A stretch of DNA of 40,513 nucleotides from Rhodospirillales bacterium (GCA_025352565.1 JANXTF010000058.1:1-40513); one strand, 5' to 3'. Numbered from the stretch's first letter, positions 8,276-16,068 are shown. Made by a program: numbers and translations. Notes: generated from the sequence alone by a model not told the origin.

Positions 8276-9681
8276 GCGCGCCCCGCCGGCGCCGCGGGCC
8301 CGCCCTCTCCCAGATCCCACCAGATGCCGGCGAACGCGGTGATACCCTCGCGTGCGGGTGCCTTCAGGAAATGCTCGTTGGGGCCGTGCTGCTTGCAGCC
8401 ATTGTAGCTGTGCGGAATCCACACCAGGGGCACGCGCAGATGGTCCACGAACACGTCGCCGGGCAGGCCGCCGCCGGCGTTGGGGATCACCTGGACGTGG
8501 CGTTCGAGTGAATGCTCCATGCTGGCAACGGTCCAGCGCACCCAGGGGCCGGCCGGGTCGGTGCGGCTGGCCTCCATGCGCACGCCGGCGTTCGCGATGC
8601 TGATTTCGGGGAAGCCCGCCGCGTCCAGATGCCGCCGCAGAGCCGGCTCGAACAGGGTGGTGTCGCTGTCCACGGTGTAGCGGATCTGGCAGTGGGCGCG
8701 TGCGTCGGGCGCCACCGCGTTGACCGGGTTTTCCGGCCGGCCCGAGACCATGGCGAGCACGATGAAGCTGGTCCAGCCATAGACTTTCTCGGCGGCGGTG
8801 AGGCCGGGCTCGCCCCAGTCGGCGTCGATGGTGGCGGCCCCGCCCTCGGCTTCCAGCTCAAGGCCTGCCAGGGCCGCGCGGACGGCGGCCGGCATGCCGT
8901 TCCTCGGCAGCCAGTCGCGCACCAGGATCTTGCCGTGGCGGTCGGCGATGGCGGCGATGGCGTGGGCCATGACGATGGCGGGGTCGGTGGTCATGCCGCC
9001 CCAGTTGCCCGAATGCACGCCGCCCGGGCGCACCTCGAGCACGAGGTCGAAGTGGAAGGTGCCGCGGGTGCCGGTCGATACCGTTGGGATGGTGGCGCCG
9101 ACGCGCGGGCCATCGCTCGCGATCAGCACGTCGGCCGCAAGCGACGGCCCGTTGGCCGCGATGAACTCGCGCAGGCCCAGCGAGCCACGCTCCTCGGAGG
9201 TTTCCAGCACCAGCTTGAGGTTGAAGCCCAGCTTGCCGCCGCGCTCGGCCAGCACGGCTTCGAGCGCCGAGAGGTTGAGCACGTGCTGGCCCTTGTTGTC
9301 GGCCGTACCGCGTCCGTACCAGCGATCGGGCCGCTCGGCGAGTACCCAAGGATCGAGACCCGGCTCCCACTGGTCGGCCAGGCCTCGCACCGTGTCGCCA
9401 TGGCCATAGGTGAGCACGGTGGGACGCGACGGGTCCTCCATGCGTTCGGCGGTGAGGATCGGACCGAAGCCCGCGCACGGGTTGTCATGCACGACGACCG
9501 TGAAGCCCATGGCTTGCAGCCAGGGAGCGATGCCGACTTCGAGGTAGCGGCGGACATCGGCCTCGTGGCCGGGGTCTTGCGAGGTGCTGGGGATGGCGAC
9601 CAGCGCGGCGAGCCGATCGCGAAAGCCGCCATCATCGAAGAAGCCTTGCGCCCGTGTGATCGCGCTCTCTCTGCTTGCCAT
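8272..9681 (-). CDS. M20-family metallopeptidase
   Basis: A zinc-dependent exopeptidase or amidohydrolase of the M20 (ArgE/DapE/ACY1/CPG2) family, 469 residues. Seen are the first metal-ligand motif YGHGDTV, the bridging-Asp region GRGTADNKGQHVLN, the catalytic glutamates ETSEERGS, the dimerisation-domain segment PGGVHSGNWGG, and a C-terminal HGPNEHF that supplies the last metal His. It has no signal peptide, so it is cytoplasmic. The substrate (dipeptide, acyl amino acid or carbamoyl compound) cannot be read from sequence. The start chosen is the ATG at 9681, which has GGGAGAGCGGG upstream; an in-frame ATG at 9723 would add 14 residues. It converges on the DUF4337 gene. Confidence 0.9.
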   Translation of the reverse strand: MASRESAITRAQGFFDDGGFRDRLAALVAIPSTSQDPGHEADVRRYLEVGIAPWLQAMGFTVVVHDNPCAGFGPILTAERMEDPSRPTVLTYGHGDTVRGLADQWEPGLDPWVLAERPDRWYGRGTADNKGQHVLNLSALEAVLAERGGKLGFNLKLVLETSEERGSLGLREFIAANGPSLAADVLIASDGPRVGATIPTVSTGTRGTFHFDLVLEVRPGGVHSGNWGGMTTDPAIVMAHAIAAIADRHGKILVRDWLPRNGMPAAVRAALAGLELEAEGGAATIDADWGEPGLTAAEKVYGWTSFIVLAMVSGRPENPVNAVAPDARAHCQIRYTVDSDTTLFEPALRRHLDAAGFPEISIANAGVRMEASRTDPAGPWVRWTVASMEHSLERHVQVIPNAGGGLPGDVFVDHLRVPLVWIPHSYNGCKQHGPNEHFLKAPAREGITAFAGIWWDLGEGGPAAPAGRA

Positions 9682-9739
9682 TCCCGCTCTCCCGCCCGCG
9701 ATTTCCAGTTCCAACCGGGTCATAGCGCCGCTCGGTACC

Positions 9740-9771
9740 GGAACCTCACGGCGCGGGAACCTGGCGGCGCG
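9740..9771. repeat. 16-bp imperfect tandem repeat
   Basis: Two adjacent 16-bp units (GGAACCTCACGGCGCG and GGAACCTGGCGGCGCG) match at 14 of 16 bases in the short gap between the M20 peptidase and the solenoid gene. They are flanked by a 7-bp inverted repeat (CCGCTCG at 9728-9734, CGAGCGG at 9772-9778). No T-tract follows, so it is not a clear intrinsic terminator. Confidence 0.6.
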
Positions 9772-9778
9772 CGAGCGG

Positions 9779-11152
9779 TCAGCCCAGCTTGAAGCCGTGG
9801 GCTTCCACTTGCGCCGGAGTAAAGCCCTCGAACACGATCATGGTGCCGTTGTGCAGGTTCAGCGTGGTGGTGCCCGCGACCGGATCGGAGCTGAGCGTGC
9901 CGGGCCTGAACAGGTCGGCCACGACGCCGATGCCGCCGCCGACGGCGGTGAGGTCGAGCGCCCAGGACTGATCGAGCGACGGGTCGATCGTGACCGTGCC
10001 GGCACTGCCGCCAACCTTGATGACGGTGCCTGTGCCGTTGTCGGTGATCGAGGAATTGCCGCTGCCGCCGTTGATGAACACGGAGGTGTTGACGCTGCCC
10101 GGCGCGATGGTCAGCGCCGTCCCGGCGATCGAGATCGTGTCGGCGCCAAGACCGGCCTCGACCGTGTCGGAGCCGCCGGTGAGGTTGAACCTGTTGTAGT
10201 AGCCATGCGCGGTGATGGTGTTGGCGCCGGCGCCGGCGTTGATGGTGGAGAGGCCATCGGACGTGCCGATGACATTGTTGCCATGGCCCACTGTGACCGT
10301 GTCGTAATAGCCCGAAACCGAGACGACGTTGTTGCCATCGCCGGCCGTGATGGTCGCCATGCCCTGGCCCGCGATGATCGTGTCCGCGCCGGTGCCGACC
10401 TTGATGATGTTGGCGTAACCGCTGAGTGAGACAAGGTCGTTGCCGTTGCCCAGCACGACGGAGGAGTTGCCCATCGGGCCATTGACGGTGACGCTGCCGT
10501 CGCCGGCGGTGACCGTGTCGAAATAGCCGGAGACGGCGACCGAGTCGTTGCCGTTGCCGAGCTTGACGAAGGAATTGCTGGTGGCGCCAGTGACCGTGAG
10601 GTTGCCGTTGCCGGCGACGATGGTGTCGAAATTGCCCGCGCCCGAGATGGAGGTGGCGCCGTGGCTGTTTCCGACCTTGATGTTGGCGAAGCCGGCGAAC
10701 CCCGTGATCGTCTGGTTGCCGTCGCCCGCGATGACCGTGTCGCTGTAACCGCCGACCGCGATGCTTGAATTGCCGCCGCCGACGCTGACCGAGCCGAAGC
10801 TGCCGCCGGCATTGACGGTGGAATCGCCGTCGCCGAGATTCACATGGTTGAAGAAGCCGGCGAGCGCCACGCTGTCATTGCCCGGCCCAAGATTGACCGT
10901 CGTGTAACCTTGCGCGCCCGAAACCGTGCTGTTGCCGGGGCCGGCATCGACCTGGTTGAAATAGCCGCCCAGATTGGCGGTGAGGTTGCCGCTGCCGCCG
11001 ACCACGGTGGCACCGCCCGCGCCCGCGTTGACCGTGTCGTTGCCGCCGCCGGTATAGATGCGGTTGAAATAGCCCAGTGCATTGAGCACGTCGGACGAAC
11101 TGCCGCCGTGAAGGACGCTGCCGCCATTTGTTCCACCGGTGATGGTCGCCAT
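9779..11152 (-). CDS. RTX-like beta-solenoid repeat protein
   Basis: A 457-residue Gly/Asn/Thr/Ser/Val-rich protein built of about 17 tandem units between residues about 26 and 335. The units strictly alternate between 19 and 17 residues for most of that length, giving a 36-residue period. Each carries a GxGNxTV-like turn and strand. The 19-residue units usually begin GY or GF plus Asn or Asp (GYFNQV, GYFDTV, GYYDTV), which would stack an aromatic ladder on one face. This resembles RTX calcium-binding beta-rolls but has few canonical GGxGxDxLx nonapeptides. There is no N-terminal signal peptide; a hydrophobic C-terminal domain ending FEGFTPAQVEAHGFKLG could be a type I secretion signal. No T1SS genes are present here. 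The ATG at 11152 follows GAGGCGG. Confidence 0.8.
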   Translation of the reverse strand: MATITGGTNGGSVLHGGSSSDVLNALGYFNRIYTGGGNDTVNAGAGGATVVGGSGNLTANLGGYFNQVDAGPGNSTVSGAQGYTTVNLGPGNDSVALAGFFNHVNLGDGDSTVNAGGSFGSVSVGGGNSSIAVGGYSDTVIAGDGNQTITGFAGFANIKVGNSHGATSISGAGNFDTIVAGNGNLTVTGATSNSFVKLGNGNDSVAVSGYFDTVTAGDGSVTVNGPMGNSSVVLGNGNDLVSLSGYANIIKVGTGADTIIAGQGMATITAGDGNNVVSVSGYYDTVTVGHGNNVIGTSDGLSTINAGAGANTITAHGYYNRFNLTGGSDTVEAGLGADTISIAGTALTIAPGSVNTSVFINGGSGNSSITDNGTGTVIKVGGSAGTVTIDPSLDQSWALDLTAVGGGIGVVADLFRPGTLSSDPVAGTTTLNLHNGTMIVFEGFTPAQVEAHGFKLG

Positions 11153-11308
11153 GTCAGTGTCCGCCTCAGCCTGGATGCCGTTCGATTGCCTCGACGCAAC
11201 AATCGTTAACCCCAACTAATGCGTAATTGAAGAATTGACAACTGAAATATGGCGTTAATCGATAGTCAAATTTTTGAAACAACACCGATTCCCGCCATTT
11301 TGGGTTAT

Positions 11309-11314
11309 CATTAT
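11309..11314 (-). promoter_or_regulatory. Possible -10 element for the solenoid gene
   Basis: On the minus strand these bases read TATAAT, a perfect sigma-70 -10 hexamer, in a short AT-rich stretch. Transcription would start near 11302 and give a leader of about 150 bases before the ATG at 11152. No good -35 is found at 16-18 bases upstream, so the call is tentative. Confidence 0.25.
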
Positions 11315-11322
11315 AAATCTTA

Positions 11323-11501
11323 ATTCGCTCGGAGGTTGTGAAATAACCGGCTTCGTCCATGGATCGTCTAATTTATGAGTTTTCTGAACCAGCAAAACTG
11401 GCACGGCCGTGAGGTAAATTGCCCAAACAAGACTCGTTGCCGGTCTTACTGTCGCGGGACGCATCTCCACCTCACCGGACCAAGTCCCGCGGTCTTTTTT
11501 T
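11323..11501 (+). ncRNA. Candidate small RNA ending in an intrinsic terminator
   Basis: The plus strand has a good intrinsic terminator at 11453-11501 but no plausible protein gene in front of it, and both flanking genes are on the minus strand. The simplest explanation is a small RNA. A TATAAA (11311-11316) with a weak TTCCCG 17 bases upstream would start it near 11323. A consensus TTGACA at 11235-11240, with a poor -10, is an alternative. The terminator loop contains CTCCACCTCACC, whose CACCTC equals part of the 16S rRNA anti-Shine-Dalgarno. This recalls C-rich-loop alphaproteobacterial sRNAs that pair with ribosome-binding sites. The 5' end and even its expression are unproven. Confidence 0.35.
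11453..11501 (+). terminator. Rho-independent terminator
   Basis: A perfect 8-bp stem (CGCGGGAC at 11453-11460, GTCCCGCG at 11484-11491), extendable by two G-U pairs, encloses a 23-base loop. After two further bases and a C comes a run of seven T (11495-11501). It is directional on the plus strand: the reverse complement has no T-tract after the stem. It cannot serve either flanking gene, both of which are on the minus strand. Confidence 0.6.
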
Positions 11502-11691
11502 GGACGCTGGCACAGCCTCAACGTTCGCGTGCAGCCGTGCCGGTTGATTGTCGAGTGTTTCGTGACCTCGATGAAAACGAAATGGTGTGCAATAATCTTT
11601 TATAGTGAGGGCCTAATGGCAGCCGGTGCGGGGGATATCCGTCCGGCCGCCGCGATCTGACGCCGACCAGAATCGCGGTTTCTCAACTGGC

Positions 11692-13491
11692 TTACCGCGC
11701 CCCCGCATCCCGCACCCGGCTCCCCCCCCACATCCGCACTTCCACCCCCGGCGCCATCGCCTTGATCCCGGCCTGGAACTCGGCCCGCTTCTCGTGGATC
11801 GACACGATCACTGGCCCCATCGCAACCCCGAGATCGACCAGTACCGCCTCCGACAGCTGCAGGCTGGCCTCGATCGTCTCGGGCACCGCGTCCGACGCTC
11901 CCGCGCGATACAACTGCGCCGCATGGTCCGCGTCGCGCGCGCGGGCGACCACGAGAAGGTCGGCGCGTTCGGCGCGGGCGGATGCCACGAGAAATTGGAC
12001 GGCGCGAGGGTCGTTCATGGTGACGATGATGGCATCGGCAGTGTCGAGGTGCAGGCGGCGGAGCAGGGCCAGGCTGGTCACGTCGCCGTAGAACACCGGG
12101 CGGCCCAGGGCACGCTGGCGCGCGACGTGGTCGGGGTCGCTGTCGATGGCAACGTAAGAGATGCGATGGACGTCCAGCAGGGAAGCGACGGTCTCGCCGA
12201 CGCGGCCGAAGCCGGCGATCAGCGCGCGTGGGGGGCCGACGGCGGCGAGGTGGGCGTCGAGCGCCGGGTCGGTCTCGGGGATGGCGGCCGCGCGCGCGGC
12301 GACGCCGGTGCCGATTCGGGCGAGCAGCGGGGTCGCGATCATGGTGAGGGCGATGGCGACCAGGGCGGGGTCCGCGACGTCGTGGGACAGGAAGCCTTCC
12401 GGGACGGCGATGGCGAGGATGACGAAGCCGAACTCGCCGCCGGGGGCCAGCAGCAGGCCGGCCTGGAGCGATGTCGGCCAACGCAGGCCGAAGGCGCGGA
12501 CGGCGGGGGCGGTGGCGGCGAGCTTGAGCACGAGAAGCGCCACGGCCGCGCCCAGCACGGGCAGCGGGTGGGCGACCACGAGGCCGAGGTCGAGGCCGAG
12601 GCCCACCGAGATCAGGAATACGCCGAGCAGCAGGCCCTTGAACGGGTCGATCGTCACCTCGATCTGGCGGCCATATTCGGTGCCAGCAAGCAGCAGGCCG
12701 CCGATCAGGGCGCCGAGCGCCATGGAAAGCCCGGCGGCGTCGGTCGCCAGCGCCGAGCCGATCACCACCAGCAGGCAGGCGGCCATGAACAGTTCCGGGC
12801 TCCGGGTGCGGGCGACGCTGCGGAACAGCGGGCGGAGGCCGAGGCGGCCGAATGCCACCAACGCCGCCACCGCGGCGACCGCCTGGCCGACGATGACGGC
12901 GAAATCCGCGAGGCCGGCACCGGCCGCGCGGGGCGCCAGCAGGCTGAGCGCGAACAGCACCGGCACCACGGCGATGTCCTGGAACAACAGGATGGCGAAG
13001 CCGGCGCGGCCCAGCCGGGATCCGCTCTCCCCGCCCTCCTCCAGCACCTGCAACACGATGGCGGTGGACGACATCGCGGCGGCGAGCGCCAACACGAGGG
13101 CGGCCCCGCGCGGGAATCCGGCGAGCAGCGCCGCCCCGGCCAGCAGCAGCGTGGCCGCGATCAGTTGCAGCGCGCCCAGGCCGAACACCAGCCGGCGCAG
13201 CGCCCATAGCCGCTCGAACGACAATTCGAGGCCGATCATGAACATCAGCATGACCACGCCGAGCCGGGCGATAGGCTCGATGGCGGCAGGATCGGTGATG
13301 GTGACGCGGGCGAGAAACGGCAATGCATGGACCGCCCGGCCGAGGCCGAAGGGTCCGACCACCGCGCCGATCAGCATGAAGCCGAAGACGGGGCTGATGC
13401 GGAGGCGGTGGAACAGCGGGATCACGACGCCGGCGGCGGCCAGGACAATCAGGGCATCCTTGAAGGTGTCGGCGCTGGCGGCGGCACCCAT
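11692..13491 (-). CDS. Monovalent cation:proton antiporter (CPA2, KefB/KefC type)
   Basis: A 599-residue membrane antiporter exchanging K+ (or Na+) for H+. The first ~390 residues form about 12 hydrophobic helices typical of the Na/H exchanger domain. They include the CPA2 signature around QD at 171-172 and an EFGF segment near 353-356. A cytoplasmic RCK/TrkA-N domain follows, with the dinucleotide-binding motif GFGRVG at 427-432 and a downstream acidic residue in AIDSD. The C-terminus carries a short helix but no long TrkA-C domain. It starts 3 bases after the IMPase-family stop and is probably the last gene of the hfq operon. Whether glutathione adducts regulate it, as in E. coli KefB/C, cannot be told. 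Confidence 0.9.
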   Translation of the reverse strand: MGAAASADTFKDALIVLAAAGVVIPLFHRLRISPVFGFMLIGAVVGPFGLGRAVHALPFLARVTITDPAAIEPIARLGVVMLMFMIGLELSFERLWALRRLVFGLGALQLIAATLLLAGAALLAGFPRGAALVLALAAAMSSTAIVLQVLEEGGESGSRLGRAGFAILLFQDIAVVPVLFALSLLAPRAAGAGLADFAVIVGQAVAAVAALVAFGRLGLRPLFRSVARTRSPELFMAACLLVVIGSALATDAAGLSMALGALIGGLLLAGTEYGRQIEVTIDPFKGLLLGVFLISVGLGLDLGLVVAHPLPVLGAAVALLVLKLAATAPAVRAFGLRWPTSLQAGLLLAPGGEFGFVILAIAVPEGFLSHDVADPALVAIALTMIATPLLARIGTGVAARAAAIPETDPALDAHLAAVGPPRALIAGFGRVGETVASLLDVHRISYVAIDSDPDHVARQRALGRPVFYGDVTSLALLRRLHLDTADAIIVTMNDPRAVQFLVASARAERADLLVVARARDADHAAQLYRAGASDAVPETIEASLQLSEAVLVDLGVAMGPVIVSIHEKRAEFQAGIKAMAPGVEVRMWGGSRVRDAGAR

Positions 13492-13494
13492 CGC

Positions 13495-14364
13495 CTACTT
13501 CTCCCTCCGCCTCGTGGGAAGTACGGGGTGGGGAGGAAGTTCGAGAAGCGCGGCCCGCAGGGCGTGCCAACCTTCCTCGTCCGACGTGCAGATCAGGCCG
13601 CCGCTGGTGACGGTGGGCAGATAGGGGGTGCCGTCGAATTGCGCCGAGAAGCCGCCGGCTTCCTGGTGGAGGAGCCAGCCGGGGGCGTGGTCCCAGGGGA
13701 GCAGGCGGTTGAACATCATGAAGTCGCAATGGCCGCCGGCCAGGAGGCGGTACTGGTGGGCCGCACAGCGATAATCCCACGCCGCGGCGACGCGCGGCAG
13801 GTTGCGGCAAACGACGAGGCGCAGGTCGGGGGGCAGATAGCGCCACGAAGCGGCACCGCTCATGGACGCCACCGGCACGGGGGTTGCCACGCGCAAATCG
13901 ACGCGGCTGCCATCGGGAGCCTCGGTCCAGGCGCCCTCCCCCCGTATCGCGAAGGCGGTGTCGTCACCGACCGGATCGTGGATCACGCTGGCGACGATTT
14001 CGCCGCGGATGATGGCGGCCGCCATGACGCCGAACAGCGGCAGGCCGGCGGCGTAGTTGGCGGTGCCGTCCACCGGATCGACCACGAAGGCGAGATCGGC
14101 GTCGGCCAGGCCCCCGAGGAGGGATGGGTCGGCGGAGGCGGCTTCCTCGCCGACCACATGGCAACCGGCGAAGATGCGGCGCAGGCCCTGCGCGATCATC
14201 CGCTCCGCCGCCTCGTCGGCCTCGGTGACCAGATCCAACGGGCCGGATTTCATGCGGATGTCGCCGCTGCCGAGTCGGCGGAAGCGGGGCATGATCTCGG
14301 CGCGGGCGGCGGCCTGCAGCAGCTGCGCGACCGCGTTGGCCTCGCGCAGCCCGAAGCCGGTCAT
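13495..14364 (-). CDS. Inositol monophosphatase family phosphatase
   Basis: A 289-residue Mg2+-dependent phosphatase of the IMPase/CysQ/histidinol-phosphatase superfamily. The metal motifs are present: VGEE at 71-74, DPVDGTANY at 96-104, and WDHAPG at 224-229. The last matches the WDxAxG signature. Substrate could be inositol phosphate, histidinol phosphate or 3'-phosphoadenosine phosphate; the sequence does not decide. The start ATG overlaps the hflX stop by 4 bases (ATGA). The last ~15 residues (PPHPVLPTRRREK) look translated from a dispersed intergenic repeat rather than being part of the enzyme. Confidence 0.9.
   Translation of the reverse strand: MTGFGLREANAVAQLLQAAARAEIMPRFRRLGSGDIRMKSGPLDLVTEADEAAERMIAQGLRRIFAGCHVVGEEAASADPSLLGGLADADLAFVVDPVDGTANYAAGLPLFGVMAAAIIRGEIVASVIHDPVGDDTAFAIRGEGAWTEAPDGSRVDLRVATPVPVASMSGAASWRYLPPDLRLVVCRNLPRVAAAWDYRCAAHQYRLLAGGHCDFMMFNRLLPWDHAPGWLLHQEAGGFSAQFDGTPYLPTVTSGGLICTSDEEGWHALRAALLELPPHPVLPTRRREK
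13498..13541. repeat. Dispersed intergenic-type repeat, copy A (inside a gene 3' end)
   Basis: Read on the minus strand this segment contains CCCCACCCCG, then CCCACGAGG, then GGAGGGAGAAG. The same order of blocks occurs at 21671-21731. Copy A supplies the last codons and stop of the IMPase-family gene, giving the Pro/Arg-rich tail. Repeats of this kind, which give 'PHPxLP' protein tails, are common in proteobacterial intergenic regions. Confidence 0.5.
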
Positions 14365-15572
14365 CTTTCGAAGCGGGCGCGATCCGCCGGCAGCAGCCGC
14401 ACGGTTACATGCACCGCGCCATCGTTCTCCTGTCGCCCGATCACCTCACCATGGTCGTAGAGCCACGACAGGCGGGCACCGTCGGAGTCCGGGATGTCGT
14501 ACTCCACCAGCTGCATCCCCGCCGCGATGCGGACGTCGATCGCTTCAGAGAGCGCCGCAAGGCCCTCGCCGGTGATGGCCGACACCGCGATGCAGCCATC
14601 GCGGTGCGGCACCGCTTCAACGCCGCCCATGAGGTCGGCCTTGTTCAGCACCTCGATGGTACGGCTGGGCCAGTCGCCGTCCAGCGTCTCGTCGGTCGCC
14701 ATGCCGTCGAGCACCGCGATCACGTCGGCGCGCTGGGCCATGCTGTCGGTGTGGGACGCATCGCGGACATGCAGGATGACGTCGGCCTCCGCCACCTCCT
14801 CCAGCGTGGCGCGGAAGGCCGCCACCAGTTCGGTCGGCAGATCGCTGATGAAGCCCACCGTGTCGGACAGAATGATCCGCCTCCCCGAGGGCAGGCGCAT
14901 GCCGCGCATGGTGGGATCGAGAGTGGCGAAAAGCTGGTCCTTGGCCGCCACCTCGGCGCCGGTCAGCGCATTGAACAGCGTCGATTTACCGGCATTGGTG
15001 TAGCCGACCAGAGCCACCACCGGAAACGGCACCCGCTTACGCGAGGTGCGGTGCAGGCCGCGTGTCCGCCGCACCTGTTCGAGTTCGCGTTTGAGCTTGA
15101 CGATGCGGTCGCCGATTAGCCGCCGGTCGGCCTCGATCTGGGTTTCGCCCGGACCGCCGAGGAAGCCGAAGCCGCCGCGCTGGCGTTCAAGATGCGTCCA
15201 GGACCGCACGAGGCGGCTACGCTGGTAATCGAGGTGGGCAAGCTCGACCTGCAAGCTACCCTCGCGAGTGACCGCGCGCTCGCCGAAAATATCGAGGATC
15301 AGGCCGGTCCGGTCGATGACCTTGCAGGACCACGCCTTTTCCAGATTGCGCTGCTGCACCGGGCTGAGTTGAGCGTCGAGGATCGCGACCTCGACCTCCT
15401 GTTCGGCCATCAGCGCGCCCTGCGCCGCCACCTGGCCTTCGCCCAGCAAGGTGGCGGGGCGGCTGCGGAGCGGCAGAATGGCGGTGTGGACCACGACGAG
15501 GCCGATCGACGCGGTGAGTCCCACGGCCTCGGCCAGACGCGCCTCGGCGGCGCGCGACGTGTCCGAGACCAC
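14361..15572 (-). CDS. hflX: GTPase HflX
   Basis: HflX is a ribosome-associated GTPase that splits stalled or heat-damaged 70S ribosomes. The N-terminal domain is followed by the family signature GGFGFLGGPGETQIEADRR (about 133-151) and the P-loop GYTNAGKST at 190-198. Then come the G3 motif DTVGF and the G4 motif NKAD. The first standard start downstream of hfq is the GTG at 15572 (403 residues). Family-like residues (PTRAAVILPW) are nevertheless encoded upstream of it in the same frame, with no ATG, GTG or TTG to start them short of 15767. It follows hfq, as is usual in proteobacteria. Product certain; start uncertain. Confidence 0.93.
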   Translation of the reverse strand: MVSDTSRAAEARLAEAVGLTASIGLVVVHTAILPLRSRPATLLGEGQVAAQGALMAEQEVEVAILDAQLSPVQQRNLEKAWSCKVIDRTGLILDIFGERAVTREGSLQVELAHLDYQRSRLVRSWTHLERQRGGFGFLGGPGETQIEADRRLIGDRIVKLKRELEQVRRTRGLHRTSRKRVPFPVVALVGYTNAGKSTLFNALTGAEVAAKDQLFATLDPTMRGMRLPSGRRIILSDTVGFISDLPTELVAAFRATLEEVAEADVILHVRDASHTDSMAQRADVIAVLDGMATDETLDGDWPSRTIEVLNKADLMGGVEAVPHRDGCIAVSAITGEGLAALSEAIDVRIAAGMQLVEYDIPDSDGARLSWLYDHGEVIGRQENDGAVHVTVRLLPADRARFER

Positions 15573-15633
15573 ACGGTCTTGCCTGCCCCATGGCAGGATG
15601 ACCGCGGCGCGGGTGGGCGCGCCGCGGTGGCCG

Positions 15634-15933
15634 TCAGCTTTCCTCGGCAGCTGCCGTCTCCCGAGGCACCATGGTGAGCGTGGTGGCGGACGGCTCGGCC
15701 TTGACGCCGTCGAACAGCTGGATCGGCGCGCCCGGCATGACGGTGCTGATGGCGTGCTTGTAGACAAGCTGCGTGTGCCCGTCCCGCCGGAGCAGCACGG
15801 AGAAGTTGTCGAACCAGGTAATGATGCCCTGAAGTTTGACGCCGTTGACCAGGAACACGGTCACCGGGGTCTTGCCTTTGCGCACATGGTTCAGAAACAC
15901 GTCCTGAACGTTCTGCGACTCTTTATTTGCCAC
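15634..15933 (-). CDS. hfq: RNA chaperone Hfq
   Basis: Hfq forms a hexameric Sm-like ring that pairs small RNAs with target mRNAs. The 99-residue product starts [19 protein letters not shown]. It shows the Sm1 region ([20 protein letters not shown]) and the Sm2 signature YKHAIST at 58-64, and has a short acidic C-terminal tail. The GTG start at 15933 is chosen because AAGGA lies 8 bases upstream (15942-15946) and the family begins here; an ATG at 15981 would add 16 unrelated residues. It probably heads an operon with hflX, the IMPase-family gene and the antiporter. A palindrome about 115 bases upstream may affect its promoter. Confidence 0.96.
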   Translation of the reverse strand: MANKESQNVQDVFLNHVRKGKTPVTVFLVNGVKLQGIITWFDNFSVLLRRDGHTQLVYKHAISTVMPGAPIQLFDGVKAEPSATTLTMVPRETAAAEES

Positions 15934-16047
15934 GACTGTTATCCTTCTGCTTCGTCGATGATCGGGCGGACGCGGCGGCATGGGCGTGGCACGACCATGC
16001 CGTGTCCCACTCTATCCTCCGCGACCTCCGGCGCAAGCATCGGCGGG

Positions 16048-16068
16048 TTACGCTGCACTGCAGCATAA
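16048..16068. promoter_or_regulatory. Palindromic operator candidate (PhaR-like CTGC-N3-GCAG)
   Basis: The segment is an inverted repeat with 10-base arms (TTACGCTGCA and TGCAGCATAA, 9 of 10 matching) around a central C at 16058. Its core, CTGC-ACT-GCAG, fits CTGC-N3/4-GCAG, the consensus reported for the PHA repressor PhaR in Paracoccus and Rhodobacter. It lies 115-135 bases upstream of hfq and just after the ROK gene stop. On the minus strand it overlaps a weak TATGCT -10-like element. The palindrome is seen directly; the regulator is inferred. Confidence 0.45.

Larger units (their letters stand above)
11153..11691. other. AT-richer intergenic region (539 bp), no convincing protein gene
   Basis: This is the longest gap in the window and is visibly richer in A and T than its surroundings. 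It holds the presumed promoter and leader of the solenoid gene (minus strand), a small hairpin CCAG-CAAAA-CTGG (11389-11401), and a plus-strand intrinsic terminator at 11453-11501. Short open frames exist on both strands (11255-11521 minus, 11375-11605 plus), but they lack a good ribosome site and have no recognisable composition. Between 11502 and 11691 nothing further is recognised. Confidence 0.6.

Noticed and set aside
9740-9778. Tandem repeat and 7-bp inverted repeat as the solenoid gene's terminator
   Set aside because: The loop is 37 bases and there is no T-tract on either strand.
11255-11605. Short open frames in the AT-richer gap (11255-11521 minus, 11375-11605 plus)
   Set aside because: No ribosome site, no recognisable domain, and the plus frame runs through the intrinsic terminator.
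11600-13846. A 748-codon minus-strand frame over the antiporter gene
   Set aside because: Arg/Pro-rich composition; the antiporter in the adjoining frame has clear helices and an RCK domain.
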